Assembly: GCA_965546615.1 (NCBI GenBank)
Contig: CBEUVQ010000016.1
Span: 1-46,231 of the forward strand
Origin: CBEUVQ01 sp965546615
GTDB lineage: Bacteria; Bacillota; Desulfotomaculia; Desulfotomaculales; Desulfohalotomaculaceae
Direction of reading: 5' to 3'
Length of the DNA stretch: 46,231 nucleotides
The notes under the pieces are model-generated. The model saw nothing but the letters and a program-made list of their open reading frames with translations. It did no database searches and was not told where the DNA came from. This document shows, piece after piece, positions 31,623-40,035 of the stretch (position 1 is the stretch's first letter; every line of letters starts with the position of its first letter). The position numbers and the translations under genes are program-made.

Positions 31623-33500
31623 TTGGCATTAAAACAGTTTCAGGCAGAATCAAAAAGGCTGCTGGATTTAATGGTGAACTCAATTTACACACATAAAGAG
31701 ATATTTCTAAGAGAACTGATTTCTAATGCCAGCGATGCGATTGATAAAATTTACTATCGCGCCTTAACTGACGAGTCCATCAACTTTAACAAAGACGACT
31801 ATTATATTAAAGTTACCGCTGATAAAGAAAACCGCACTTTAACCGTTTCCGATACCGGGATTGGTATGACTGAAAAAGAACTGGAAGATAATCTCGGTGT
31901 GATTGCCAAAAGCGGTTCATTAAACTTTAAACAAGCTAACGAAATTAAAGACGGTCATGATATTATCGGCCAGTTTGGCGTGGGATTTTATTCTGCATTT
32001 ATGGTTGCCGATGTTGTTACTGTAATTACCAAAGCATTGGGCAGTGAGCAGGCTTATAAGTGGGAATCAAAAGGGGCTGATGGCTATACCATAGAACCTG
32101 TTTCCAAAGAAACGGTGGGTACCGATATCATTCTTAAGATAAAAGAGAACACGGAAGAAGAGAATTACGATGATTACTTAGATCAGTATCGATTAAAAGC
32201 AATCATTAAAAAGTATTCTGATTTTATTAGGTACCCAATTAAAATGGATATTACTTCCACTCGGCCGAAAGCCGGCAGTGAAAACGAGTATGAAGAATAT
32301 ACCGAAGAGCAAATCGTCAACAGTATGGTGCCGATTTGGAAAAAGAATAAAAATGAGCTTACTGAAGAAGATTACAACAATTTTTATGCGGAAAGACGCT
32401 ACGGGTTTGACAAGCCGATTGCTCATATTCACATCAGTGCTGAGGGGACGGTAAGCTACAAAGCAATTTTATTTATCCCTGAAAAAATGCCGTTTGATTT
32501 TTACACCAAAGAATACGAAAAAGGCTTAGAATTGTATGCCAACGGCGTGATGATTATGAACAAGTGCCCCGAGCTGCTGCCGGATTATTTTAGCTTTGTG
32601 AAAGGAATGGTTGATTCCGAAGATTTATCGTTAAATATCTCGCGGGAAATGCTGCAGCACGATCGCCAGTTGAAGCTAATTGCTAAAAATATCAAAACCA
32701 AAGTAAAAAATGAGCTGCAGAAGATATTGAAAAATAACCGCGAACAGTATGAAAAATTTTATCAATCCTTTGGCCGCCAGCTAAAATACGGTGTGTACAG
32801 CGATTTTGGAGCAAACAAAGAAGTGCTGCAGGATTTGCTGCTGTTCTATTCTTCTAAAGAAAAGAAAATGGTTACACTGGCAGAATACGCTGCCCGCATG
32901 CCGGAAGAGCAGAAATACATATACTATGCGGCCGGCGATTCAGTAGAGAGATTGAACAAGCTGCCGCAAACCGAGCTGTTGGCAGATAAGGGTTATGAAA
33001 TTTTATACTTCACTGACGATATTGATGAATTTGCCATTAAAATGATGCACAGCTATCAGGAAAAAGAGTTCAAATCGGTTTCAAGCGGCGATTTGGGCCT
33101 GGAAAATGAAGAAACTAAAGAAGAGCAGGAAAATGAAGACAAGGCTTTATTTAACGAAATGAAAGAGTTGTTGAGCGGCAAAGTAAAAGACGTGCGCCCG
33201 TCCAAAAGGTTGAAGCATCACCCGGTGTGTTTGACCAATGAAGGCGAAGTTTCTATTGAGATGGAGAAAATTCTCAATGCGATGCCGTACAACCAAAATC
33301 AAAACATCAAGGCTGATAAAGTTTTAGAAATCAACACTAATCATGATGTGTTTAAATCGCTGAAAGAGGCCCGCCAAAACGATCAAGATAAATTTAAACT
33401 TATTACCGATTTGTTATACAATCAAGCTCTGTTAATTGAAGGTCTGCCGATTGATGACCCGGTACAATTTACCAATAACATCTGTAAATTGATGGTTTGA
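31623..33500 (+). CDS. htpG: Molecular chaperone HtpG (Hsp90 family)
   Basis: The 625-residue Hsp90-type chaperone has the N-terminal GHKL ATPase domain (LISNASDAIDK, DTGIGMT, GQFGVGFYSAFM), a middle client domain and a C-terminal dimerisation domain. TTG 31623 is chosen because GGAAGGAGA lies just upstream. A GTG at 31578 in frame lies inside the CIRCE operator and should not be used. It is a single-gene unit with its own promoter, HrcA operator and terminator. Confidence 0.96.
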   Translation: MALKQFQAESKRLLDLMVNSIYTHKEIFLRELISNASDAIDKIYYRALTDESINFNKDDYYIKVTADKENRTLTVSDTGIGMTEKELEDNLGVIAKSGSLNFKQANEIKDGHDIIGQFGVGFYSAFMVADVVTVITKALGSEQAYKWESKGADGYTIEPVSKETVGTDIILKIKENTEEENYDDYLDQYRLKAIIKKYSDFIRYPIKMDITSTRPKAGSENEYEEYTEEQIVNSMVPIWKKNKNELTEEDYNNFYAERRYGFDKPIAHIHISAEGTVSYKAILFIPEKMPFDFYTKEYEKGLELYANGVMIMNKCPELLPDYFSFVKGMVDSEDLSLNISREMLQHDRQLKLIAKNIKTKVKNELQKILKNNREQYEKFYQSFGRQLKYGVYSDFGANKEVLQDLLLFYSSKEKKMVTLAEYAARMPEEQKYIYYAAGDSVERLNKLPQTELLADKGYEILYFTDDIDEFAIKMMHSYQEKEFKSVSSGDLGLENEETKEEQENEDKALFNEMKELLSGKVKDVRPSKRLKHHPVCLTNEGEVSIEMEKILNAMPYNQNQNIKADKVLEINTNHDVFKSLKEARQNDQDKFKLITDLLYNQALLIEGLPIDDPVQFTNNICKLMV

Positions 33501-33517
33501 TGCCAAGCCACTCTATT

Positions 33518-33559
33518 AAGCCGCTTTTCAAGCTAAACAGCGTGAAAAGCGGCTTTTTC
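33518..33559 (+). terminator. Terminator after htpG
   Basis: A 13-base arm (33518-33530) pairs with 33543-33555 (core GCCGCTTTTC/GAAAAGCGGC) and is followed by a T-rich run. Confidence 0.9.
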
Positions 33560-33665
33560 TTGGTTATCTGCTTAAATCGCCAAAAGCTGAAAAACGGCGC
33601 TCACAGCGGTATGGTATGTATAAATGGAGAAAATGGGCATAGCTTCTAAAACCGACATATAAACC

Positions 33666-33697
33666 AAACAGTCAGCTTTATTTAGCTGGCTGTTTTT
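33666..33697 (+). terminator. Orphan terminator before the heme operon
   Basis: AAACAGTCAGCT pairs with AGCTGGCTGTTT around loop TTATTT and ends in T5. No gene is visible between it and the htpG terminator, so it may end readthrough or an unrecognised small RNA. Confidence 0.65.
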
Positions 33698-33701
33698 AAT
33701 T

Positions 33702-33746
33702 GCTATGACTTGGATCATAGCGGTATTTTTGGTAGGTTTATATAAT
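33702..33746 (+). promoter_or_regulatory. CRP/FNR-type operator and activator-dependent promoter
   Basis: GCTATGA-N6-TCATAGC (33702-33721) is a perfect palindrome with CRP/FNR-family spacing. A perfect TATAAT (33741-33746) lies downstream, but the -35 position (TAGCGG) is poor. With a start near 33753 the palindrome is centred near -41.5, the class II activator position. The + heme operon would then require an activator. Confidence 0.65.
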
Positions 33747-33790
33747 TTGTTTAAACAGGTAAAAGTTTTGTGCTGGGGAGGGTTCATTGA

Positions 33791-34783
33791 ATGATTATAT
33801 CTTGGAATGTGACTAACGATTGCAACATGTACTGTCGGCATTGTTACCGTGATGCCGGTGCCAAAGCAAAGGATGAGCTGAATACTGCGGAAGGTAAAGA
33901 GCTAATTGATGAAATTGCCAAAGCCGGCTTTAAAATAATGGTTTTTAGCGGTGGTGAACCGCTGATGCGCAGTGATATTTATGAGTTGGTTGCTTATGCA
34001 AAAACCAAGGGCTTGCGCCCCGTTTTCGGCACAAACGGCACATTAATTAACTTAGATACCGCCAAACAGTTAAAGAAAGCCGGTGCATTGGCTGTGGGCA
34101 TCAGTTTGGACAGTGTTGATGCAAGTAAACACGACAAATTTCGCGCTACCCCAGGGGCTTGGGAAGGAGCTGTCAGCGGGATGCGCAGCTGTAAGCAGGT
34201 TGGGCTGCCATTTCAAATTCATACTACTGTAGTTGATTGGAATTATCATGAAGTAGAACAACTGACAGATCTGGCAGTAGAGATTGGGGCGGCAGCGCAC
34301 CATATTTTCTTTTTGGTGCCAACCGGACGAGCTGTCAACATTGAACAAGAATCACTGCGTGCCGAGCAGTACGAAAATCTGCTGCAGCGAATTATGAAAA
34401 AACAGCAGCAGGTAGATATTGAGCTTAAACCTACTTGTGCACCGCAGTTTATGCGCATTGCCAAACAAATAGGATTAGATACCCGCTTTACCAAAGGCTG
34501 TTTAGCCGGCACTGCGTACTGCATTATCAGTCCGAAAGGAGATGTGCAGCCCTGCGCTTACTTGGATATTAAAGTAGGTAATGTGCGCGAAAAACCTTTC
34601 AGCGAAATTTGGCAGAACAACGAAGTTTTTCAGCGCCTGCGCACTGAAAAGCTTCAGGGCGGATGCGGCACCTGCGGCTATAACAAAATTTGCGGCGGCT
34701 GCCGGGCGCGGGCTTATTTTTATCACGGTGACTTTATGGCTGAGGAACCGTGGTGCTTATATCACGGACGGAAAGGATTTTAG
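33791..34783 (+). CDS. Radical SAM heme-biosynthesis protein (NirJ2/AhbD-like)
   Basis: The 330-residue enzyme has the radical SAM motif C11-x3-C15-x2-C18 (CNMYCRHC) and the GGEP motif (FSGGEPL). A C-terminal SPASM-like Cys region (GCLAG, QPCAYLD, GGCGTCGYNKICGGC) would bind extra iron-sulfur clusters. MIISWNVTNDCNMYC resembles NirJ2/AhbD, which oxidatively decarboxylate Fe-coproporphyrin III to heme; AhbC, acting one step earlier, is an alternative. The following two siroheme decarboxylase genes support the Ahb pathway. No second radical SAM gene is present, so part of the pathway lies elsewhere. GGGGAGGG precedes the ATG. Confidence 0.85.
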   Translation: MIISWNVTNDCNMYCRHCYRDAGAKAKDELNTAEGKELIDEIAKAGFKIMVFSGGEPLMRSDIYELVAYAKTKGLRPVFGTNGTLINLDTAKQLKKAGALAVGISLDSVDASKHDKFRATPGAWEGAVSGMRSCKQVGLPFQIHTTVVDWNYHEVEQLTDLAVEIGAAAHHIFFLVPTGRAVNIEQESLRAEQYENLLQRIMKKQQQVDIELKPTCAPQFMRIAKQIGLDTRFTKGCLAGTAYCIISPKGDVQPCAYLDIKVGNVREKPFSEIWQNNEVFQRLRTEKLQGGCGTCGYNKICGGCRARAYFYHGDFMAEEPWCLYHGRKGF

Positions 34784-34794
34784 GCGGGGTGATC

Positions 34795-35244
34795 ATGTTG
34801 GATAATTTAGACAAAGAGCTTTTGAATCTATTGCAAACTCGGTTTCCAATTGATGCAAGACCTTATTTGAGAATTGCCGAGAAGTTAAAGATCAGTGAAG
34901 AAGAAGTAATTAATCGCATTAAACGTTTAATGGATAGCAATATTATCCGTCGATTCGGCGGTGTGTTTGATTCCCGCAAATTGGGTTATCAAGGGACGCT
35001 CTGTGCGCTAAAGGTGCCGGAAGACAGGATAGAAGAAGCTGCTGCTGTTGTCAACAGTTACCCGGGGGTTACCCATAATTATCTGCGCAATCATGCATAC
35101 AACATGTGGTTTACTGTTTTAGCCACCTCACCACAGAAGGTGAATAACATATTGGCTGAAATTAGTGAGAAAACCGGCATTACCGACACTTTAAATCTGC
35201 CGGTGAAAAAATTCGTTAAACTTAAGGTGAGTTTTAAACTGTAG
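34795..35244 (+). CDS. ahbA: Siroheme decarboxylase subunit (AhbA-like)
   Basis: The 149-residue protein has the AsnC/Lrp-like fold of the NirD/L/G/H-AhbA/B family: an N-terminal winged helix (LDKELLNLLQTRFPIDARPY, then INRIKRLMDSNIIRRFGGVFD) and a C-terminal ferredoxin-like domain (YPGVTHNYLRNHAYNMWFTV). With AhbB it converts siroheme to 12,18-didecarboxysiroheme, entering the alternative heme route. The ATG at 34795 follows GGCGGGGTGA. It sits 11 bases after the radical SAM gene, in the same operon. Confidence 0.88.
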   Translation: MLDNLDKELLNLLQTRFPIDARPYLRIAEKLKISEEEVINRIKRLMDSNIIRRFGGVFDSRKLGYQGTLCALKVPEDRIEEAAAVVNSYPGVTHNYLRNHAYNMWFTVLATSPQKVNNILAEISEKTGITDTLNLPVKKFVKLKVSFKL

Positions 35245-35265
35245 TTAGGGTAGGTGAGATGAATA

Positions 35266-35742
35266 ATGCTGACAAAAAATGATAAAAAGTTAATTCGCGC
35301 ACTGCAAAGCGGTCTTCCGTTAGTACCTAACCCATTTTCCGCACTGGGAGAAAAATTAGGCTTAAGCGAAGAACAAGTGTTGAGTAAAATCCATCAGTAT
35401 CAAGCTGAAGGATACCTGCGGCGCATTGCTCCGGCACTGCGCCATCAGCGGGTGGGTTACACCGCCAATGCCATGGTAGTTTGGCGCGTGCCGCTCCCCG
35501 TAATTGATGAAGCTGCTGATAAACTGGCCCAATACCCGGAGGTAACTCACTGCTACCAGCGCGAAACAAGAGAAAACTGGCCGTACAATCTATATACAAT
35601 GATTCATAAGCATAGTGAAGAAGAATGCCGTAAATTGGCTGCCCGATTAGCAGAAGAAATAAACATTTATGACTATCAACTGCTGTTCAGCACCAGAGAA
35701 CTGAAAAAAACCAGCATGGAGTATTTCAGCGATGAAGACTAA
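35266..35742 (+). CDS. ahbB: Siroheme decarboxylase subunit (AhbB-like)
   Basis: The 158-residue paralogue of the upstream protein has the same winged-helix and ferredoxin-like layout (IRALQSGLPLVPNPFSALGEKL, GYLRRIAPALRHQRVGY, YPEVTHCYQRETRENWPYNLYTMIH). The RETxxWPYNLYTMIH segment is typical of the catalytic AhbB/NirG-type subunit. It follows ahbA by 21 bases and overlaps the next gene by 11 bases, implying a coupled operon. The two subunits probably form a heterodimer. Confidence 0.88.
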   Translation: MLTKNDKKLIRALQSGLPLVPNPFSALGEKLGLSEEQVLSKIHQYQAEGYLRRIAPALRHQRVGYTANAMVVWRVPLPVIDEAADKLAQYPEVTHCYQRETRENWPYNLYTMIHKHSEEECRKLAARLAEEINIYDYQLLFSTRELKKTSMEYFSDED

Positions 35743-36739
35743 GAAAGCGGTTTCAATTAAAAGCCTTAGACATGCTGTTCAGGCAGCGATGACAGTCTTT
35801 TTAATTTATGTCGGTTGGCAGTTTTATTACTATGTCGTGCATGTGCAAAGCGGCGGGGAACTGCCTTTTGTGGCCAAACCGCCGGCTGTGGAGGGGTTTT
35901 TACCTCTAAGTGCAATGTTAGCGTTCAAACAGCTGCTGACCACCGGTATTTTTGATTCCATTCACCCGGCAGGATTATCAATCTTTTTAATGGTGCTGAT
36001 CATGGCGGTAATTTTTAAAAAAGGTTTCTGCAGTTGGTTTTGTCCAATCGGAGCGGTTTCTGAACTGCTGGCAGTGTTGGGTGAAAAAGTATTTGGACGC
36101 AATTTTTCGCTGCCCGTTTGGGCTGACAGGGTGCTAATGAGTTTGAAATACCTGTTGTTAGGTTTTTTTGTTAAGGTAATCTTTTTGGATATGTCGGTTG
36201 AAGATGTACAGGCTTTTTTATATTCTCATTATAACCTGCTTGCCGACATTAAAATGCTTTATTTCTTTTTAGACATCAGTAAAACCGCATTGATTGTAAT
36301 TACGGTTTTAATTATTTTTTCATTGTTTGTTAAGCTTTTTTGGTGCCGTTATCTCTGTCCGTACGGGGCGCTGCAGGGGCTTTTCAGTATGCTCAGCTTG
36401 TTTAAAGTGCGGCGCAGCAAAGCGCTGTGCACCAACTGTCGTTCATGTGATCGCAGCTGCCCGGCTGCGCTTGCAGTTTCTGAAAAACAAACTGTTTTCT
36501 CGCCGGAATGTACCGGGTGCTTAAACTGTATTTCCGCCTGCCCGGTAGAAAACTGTTTGAGCATCAGCATGCCCCAAAGAAGTTGGCATATTAAACCGCT
36601 GGCATATCCGGCGGTAATTGTCGGCAGTTTCTTGGCATTTTGGCTGGCTGCTAAACTAACCGGGCACTGGGAAAGTGCTGTTGATATAAAAATGCTTTAT
36701 GCCATCGTTCCGTATTTAGATATGTTCAGCCACCCTTAA
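35732..36739 (+). CDS. NapH/CcoG-like membrane iron-sulfur protein
   Basis: The 335-residue membrane protein has about five helices, two CxxxCP motifs at membrane edges (CSWFCPIGA and CRYLCPYGA), and two C-terminal [4Fe-4S] ferredoxin motifs (CTNCRSCDRSCPA and CTGCLNCISACPVENC). This is the NapH-type quinol-dehydrogenase layout. It may pass quinol electrons to a periplasmic-side cytochrome or supply reducing power to the heme enzymes; its operon places it with heme synthesis. The start ATG overlaps ahbB. A terminator follows. Confidence 0.85.
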   Translation: MKTKKAVSIKSLRHAVQAAMTVFLIYVGWQFYYYVVHVQSGGELPFVAKPPAVEGFLPLSAMLAFKQLLTTGIFDSIHPAGLSIFLMVLIMAVIFKKGFCSWFCPIGAVSELLAVLGEKVFGRNFSLPVWADRVLMSLKYLLLGFFVKVIFLDMSVEDVQAFLYSHYNLLADIKMLYFFLDISKTALIVITVLIIFSLFVKLFWCRYLCPYGALQGLFSMLSLFKVRRSKALCTNCRSCDRSCPAALAVSEKQTVFSPECTGCLNCISACPVENCLSISMPQRSWHIKPLAYPAVIVGSFLAFWLAAKLTGHWESAVDIKMLYAIVPYLDMFSHP

Positions 36740-36756
36740 TGGATAAGAAAAAAAGT

Positions 36757-36797
36757 AAGGATACTTTCAGTTAAAATAGAAAGTATCCTTCTTTTTT
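36757..36797 (+). terminator. Terminator after the heme operon
   Basis: A perfect 12-bp helix, AAGGATACTTTC with GAAAGTATCCTT, has a ten-base loop and is followed by C and T6. Confidence 0.9.
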
Positions 36798-36939
36798 ATA
36801 TTGGGGATAGCAGGAATTGTTTATTTCTGGCGCTTACAGCCGGATTGTTTTTTTCTTTACGATATTTTATTCAGTCGGTAAACTTTTCTGATTAACCTAT
36901 AATCGGCAAGTTTTTATATCACATTTTAACTTGTACAGT

Positions 36940-36974
36940 GTTACAGGGTGTGACGAATACTAACACCCTATAAC
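36940..36974. repeat. Inverted repeat at the end of the cytochrome operon
   Basis: GTTACAGGGTGT and ACACCCTATAAC pair with one mismatch, 11 bases apart. No T-run follows on either strand, so termination is uncertain. Confidence 0.4.
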
Positions 36975-36984
36975 GGCAATAACA

Positions 36985-37869
36985 TTATTTTTTACTGATT
37001 GACAGCTTAGTCATGCAGGGGCTGATGGCCGGGCTGGTAGTTAATGAAGAGAGAATACCCAGCGTGCCCAGTTGGGCAAACAACAGCGGTGCCAACACCG
37101 GTGCGTGGTATAGCAGTCTTTCCCAGGAAAAACGCACTGTGTTTTCTAAATCTGCGGCTAAATGCAGGTAAAATCCGGTCATGCCGGTAATAATCATCAT
37201 AATCATAGCAGCGTAGTAAAAGTTTGCTACCGGCAGACTGATTTTATTGATATTACTGTGTTCGTTAATTTGGTTTGTAGTAAGCCAAGTAACGATGCAG
37301 CCAAAGAACCCGGCAATCAGTGGAAATAATGTAAAAACTGATTCAAAATGGGTTTGAGCGTGATCAAAGCCGGCGGTTAAACCAACCACAAAAAACCCCA
37401 AGGCTACAAGGCGCATTAACTGCCGGCCGGTGGCATCAATCAACGCTAAACCGTACAACGACATGCCGGTGAAAGCAATTGGTGCAAATACCGGTGAGCC
37501 AAAAACTAACCAATCGGTAATGGAATCTGCACGCACATTCATATTGCCAAAGATGTGAAAAAACATGCCGCCAAGTCCCATGATGATACCGGACATCATG
37601 GTTAGTTTGTAAAAGCAAATTATTTGTTTGTAATTTGGTTTTACAGTATAAAGAAAGGTTGCTGCTGCCGCTGTTATTGAATAAAAAATCGGTATCCATT
37701 CATATTTAGGGGTAAAATTATTTTGCGAATGAGCCATAGCGACATCGATGGCGGTGATGGCAAAACTTACTGCTAAAAACAACAGTAGAATTTGTCTAGG
37801 GGTAAGGGGGAAGGAAACACTTCCCCCGTTTAAAAAGAATAATTTTTTCATGGCGATATTTCTGAACAC
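36985..37869 (-). CDS. Multi-spanning membrane protein linked to the octaheme cytochrome
   Basis: The 294-residue protein has about eight hydrophobic helices and no recognised family. Several His lie in or near helices (MFFHIFG, FDHAQTHFESV, GFYLHLAADL, LLYHAPVLAP), which could ligate heme b or bind quinone. It is last in the resB-resC-octaheme operon, 15 bases after the cytochrome gene, so it may be the membrane partner linking quinol to the cytochrome. GTG 37869 follows GGGAG; ATG 37851 is an alternative. Confidence 0.7.
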   Translation of the reverse strand: MFRNIAMKKLFFLNGGSVSFPLTPRQILLLFLAVSFAITAIDVAMAHSQNNFTPKYEWIPIFYSITAAAATFLYTVKPNYKQIICFYKLTMMSGIIMGLGGMFFHIFGNMNVRADSITDWLVFGSPVFAPIAFTGMSLYGLALIDATGRQLMRLVALGFFVVGLTAGFDHAQTHFESVFTLFPLIAGFFGCIVTWLTTNQINEHSNINKISLPVANFYYAAMIMMIITGMTGFYLHLAADLENTVRFSWERLLYHAPVLAPLLFAQLGTLGILSSLTTSPAISPCMTKLSISKK

Positions 37870-37884
37870 TTTATGCAGGCTCCC

Positions 37885-39156
37885 TTAATTAGATTTTTCA
37901 GCAGAAGATTCTTTGCGCAGCTCTGCAGCCATTTCTTCAAGCTCCACTAAGTCTTTGTGCTGCTCATAAATACCGTGCCATTGAACGAAGTCAGGACCTG
38001 CCATCATACCGCCGAAACGGGCTCTGCGCCCTTCGTGGTGCCATAACTCAAACATTTTAAAGTCTATTGATGAGTCAAGCGGTTCAGGTGTGATTAGGCC
38101 TTCTTTTTGCAGTTCCTCGATAATATGTTTGCCGGCTTCAACATTTTCATTTGTCTGCTCCACTAAATAATCAGCATTGGTAAAATGCTCATCAATAAAG
38201 TTTTGGTTATGGCAGTTGGCACATACCGAAACCATGTTAGCCCGGTTGCTGCGCCAATCTTCACGCTTGTCGGCAATTTCCGGCGTTAAATTCCATGCCA
38301 ACCGTTCGCTGACGTTGTGTGTGCCGGGTGCTCCGCCAAATGCTGACATATGGCAGGTAGCACAGGTTGGGGCAGGCATATCTTTAACAGTTAACGTGCC
38401 GGGAGCAGCATCCCAGTTCCAGGTATCACCGGAAGTGTTATACAGTACCCCATGGGGGGATTCTTCATATATTTCAATTTGCGGGTGGTCAGGTCCCATA
38501 TGGCATTGACCGCAGGTTTCCGGTTTGCGCACCTGTTCTACGGAAAATTCATGGCCGATGTGACACTTGCTGCAGTTGCCTACACTTCCGTCTTCGCGCA
38601 CTTTGCCAATTTCATGGCACTTTTTGCATCCCAGCGTAATAGAATCATCACCTTCAACAACCGCAACCACGTTAGGCTGGCCTTTATTTACCGGCTGACC
38701 GTTTTCATCAAGCAAATTGTATTTTTCCAGCTGCTCTTGGGTGAAATCTGCCGCTCCGGCAACTGCATACCAGGAGCGCGCCCCATGATTGCTGGCTTCA
38801 AATTGGGCTGCTTCGGCTTGGTGGCAGGTGGCACAATTTTTAGGCGTGGGCTTGGCCACCATTTCAAAACCTTCATGCTCTACCACGGCAGCATTTTCTA
38901 CATCCGGATTGTGACAATCCATACAGCTGACGCCCCGGGTAACGTGTTTGCTGTGGGCATATTGTTCGGTCACTCCCGGTGTGGCACTGCTGTGGCAGTC
39001 ATAACATTCACCACCTACTTCAGCAGCTGCGGCATAACTGATGCCTTGGGCTGTTTCCGGGATTACTCCTTTTAACCCATACAGCACAACTAAAAATAAG
39101 GCAATTGTTCCTACGCTGGAATAAATGATGATTTTCCATAAACTGTTAATTTTAAT
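37885..39156 (-). CDS. HAO-like octaheme cytochrome c, apparent ATT start
   Basis: The 423-residue protein has eight CxxCH heme sites (about residues 51, 78, 108, 177, 195, 215, 265, 312) and extra His such as GTHNVSERLAW, resembling the hydroxylamine oxidoreductase/octaheme family that handles nitrite, hydroxylamine or related substrates. An ideal AAAGGAGGTG lies just before ATT 39156, which opens the frame; an in-frame TAA precedes it and no ATG, GTG or TTG occurs until 39087. ATT gives a normal membrane anchor (KINSLWKIIIYSSVGTIALF), which a 39087 start would lose. It follows the Ccs genes. Confidence 0.85.
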   Translation of the reverse strand: MKINSLWKIIIYSSVGTIALFLVVLYGLKGVIPETAQGISYAAAAEVGGECYDCHSSATPGVTEQYAHSKHVTRGVSCMDCHNPDVENAAVVEHEGFEMVAKPTPKNCATCHQAEAAQFEASNHGARSWYAVAGAADFTQEQLEKYNLLDENGQPVNKGQPNVVAVVEGDDSITLGCKKCHEIGKVREDGSVGNCSKCHIGHEFSVEQVRKPETCGQCHMGPDHPQIEIYEESPHGVLYNTSGDTWNWDAAPGTLTVKDMPAPTCATCHMSAFGGAPGTHNVSERLAWNLTPEIADKREDWRSNRANMVSVCANCHNQNFIDEHFTNADYLVEQTNENVEAGKHIIEELQKEGLITPEPLDSSIDFKMFELWHHEGRRARFGGMMAGPDFVQWHGIYEQHKDLVELEEMAAELRKESSAEKSN

Positions 39157-39231
39157 AGCTTACACCTCCTTTGTTAGAGTTATATCATCAATACCTCCGG
39201 CATAGGTATGATGAGCTGTGTTAATAATCTT

Positions 39232-40035
39232 TTAAGCATAGCTGTGCATGCCGGGCAGTAAGTAACTAACCCCGACAAAAGTAAACAGCACTGCTAAAAA
39301 ACCCAGTATAGCAAAAAAAATAGATCTGCGGCCTTTCCAGCCGACAATTAATCGAGTGTGCAGGTAACCGGCATAAATCAACCAGGTTATTAATGACCAA
39401 GTTTCTTTGGGGTCCCAGCTCCAGTAGTTACCCCAAGCATCTTCCGCCCAAATTGCGCCGGTGATTATTAGCAGAGTCATAAAAGGCATTGCAAAACTGA
39501 TAATTTTATAAGTTAAGTTATCCAGCGTTTCCAAAGAAGGTAGAAAAGAGTCAAATAGGCCTTGTTCTTTTAATAGATACATTAAGGCGGTGACAAACGA
39601 TACCGCAAAGCAGCCATAAGCTATGATTGCGGTAAATACGTGGATATACAGCCAATTACTTCTTAGTGCCGGCATTAACGGTGCCGCTTCTTGATTCATA
39701 GTTAAAAGCCACATTGACGCAAAGCAGGCAAGCGGAGTGAAAAACATTCCCAAACCAGGAAGATTAAATTTAAACTCGATCACCAAAAAGGCCAACAGCG
39801 CACCCCAAAGAAAAGAAAGGCCAAATTCAAACATGCTGCTGAACGGCAGGTGGCCAACTTCGATTGTGCGGGTAACTACCGAAACGGTAGTAAATATAAA
39901 GGCAATGCTGATGAAAATTTTGGCGGCTTGGTGAAATTGTTTTTTAGCTTGAAAAAAGTTCATAACGTACAGAATAAAGGACATTAGGTAAGTGGCAAAT
40001 GACATAGACAAAGCTGCTGTTTGTATATTAAACAC
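39232..40035 (-). CDS. ccsA: Cytochrome c maturation protein ResC/CcsA
   Basis: The 267-residue membrane protein has about eight helices and the WWD heme-handling motif (WAEDAWGNYWSWDPKETW, about 196-213), with flanking His62, His132 and His226. With ResB/Ccs1 it moves heme across the membrane and attaches it to apocytochromes c. Its start overlaps the resB stop by eight bases. It lies directly upstream of the octaheme cytochrome, its likely main client. Some databases call this family CcsB. Confidence 0.94.
   Translation of the reverse strand: MFNIQTAALSMSFATYLMSFILYVMNFFQAKKQFHQAAKIFISIAFIFTTVSVVTRTIEVGHLPFSSMFEFGLSFLWGALLAFLVIEFKFNLPGLGMFFTPLACFASMWLLTMNQEAAPLMPALRSNWLYIHVFTAIIAYGCFAVSFVTALMYLLKEQGLFDSFLPSLETLDNLTYKIISFAMPFMTLLIITGAIWAEDAWGNYWSWDPKETWSLITWLIYAGYLHTRLIVGWKGRRSIFFAILGFLAVLFTFVGVSYLLPGMHSYA

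Noticed and set aside
38452..39075. Long plus-strand ORF opposite the octaheme cytochrome
   Set aside because: It is the shadow of the Cys- and His-rich heme protein on the other strand; the CxxCH pattern shows which strand is coding.
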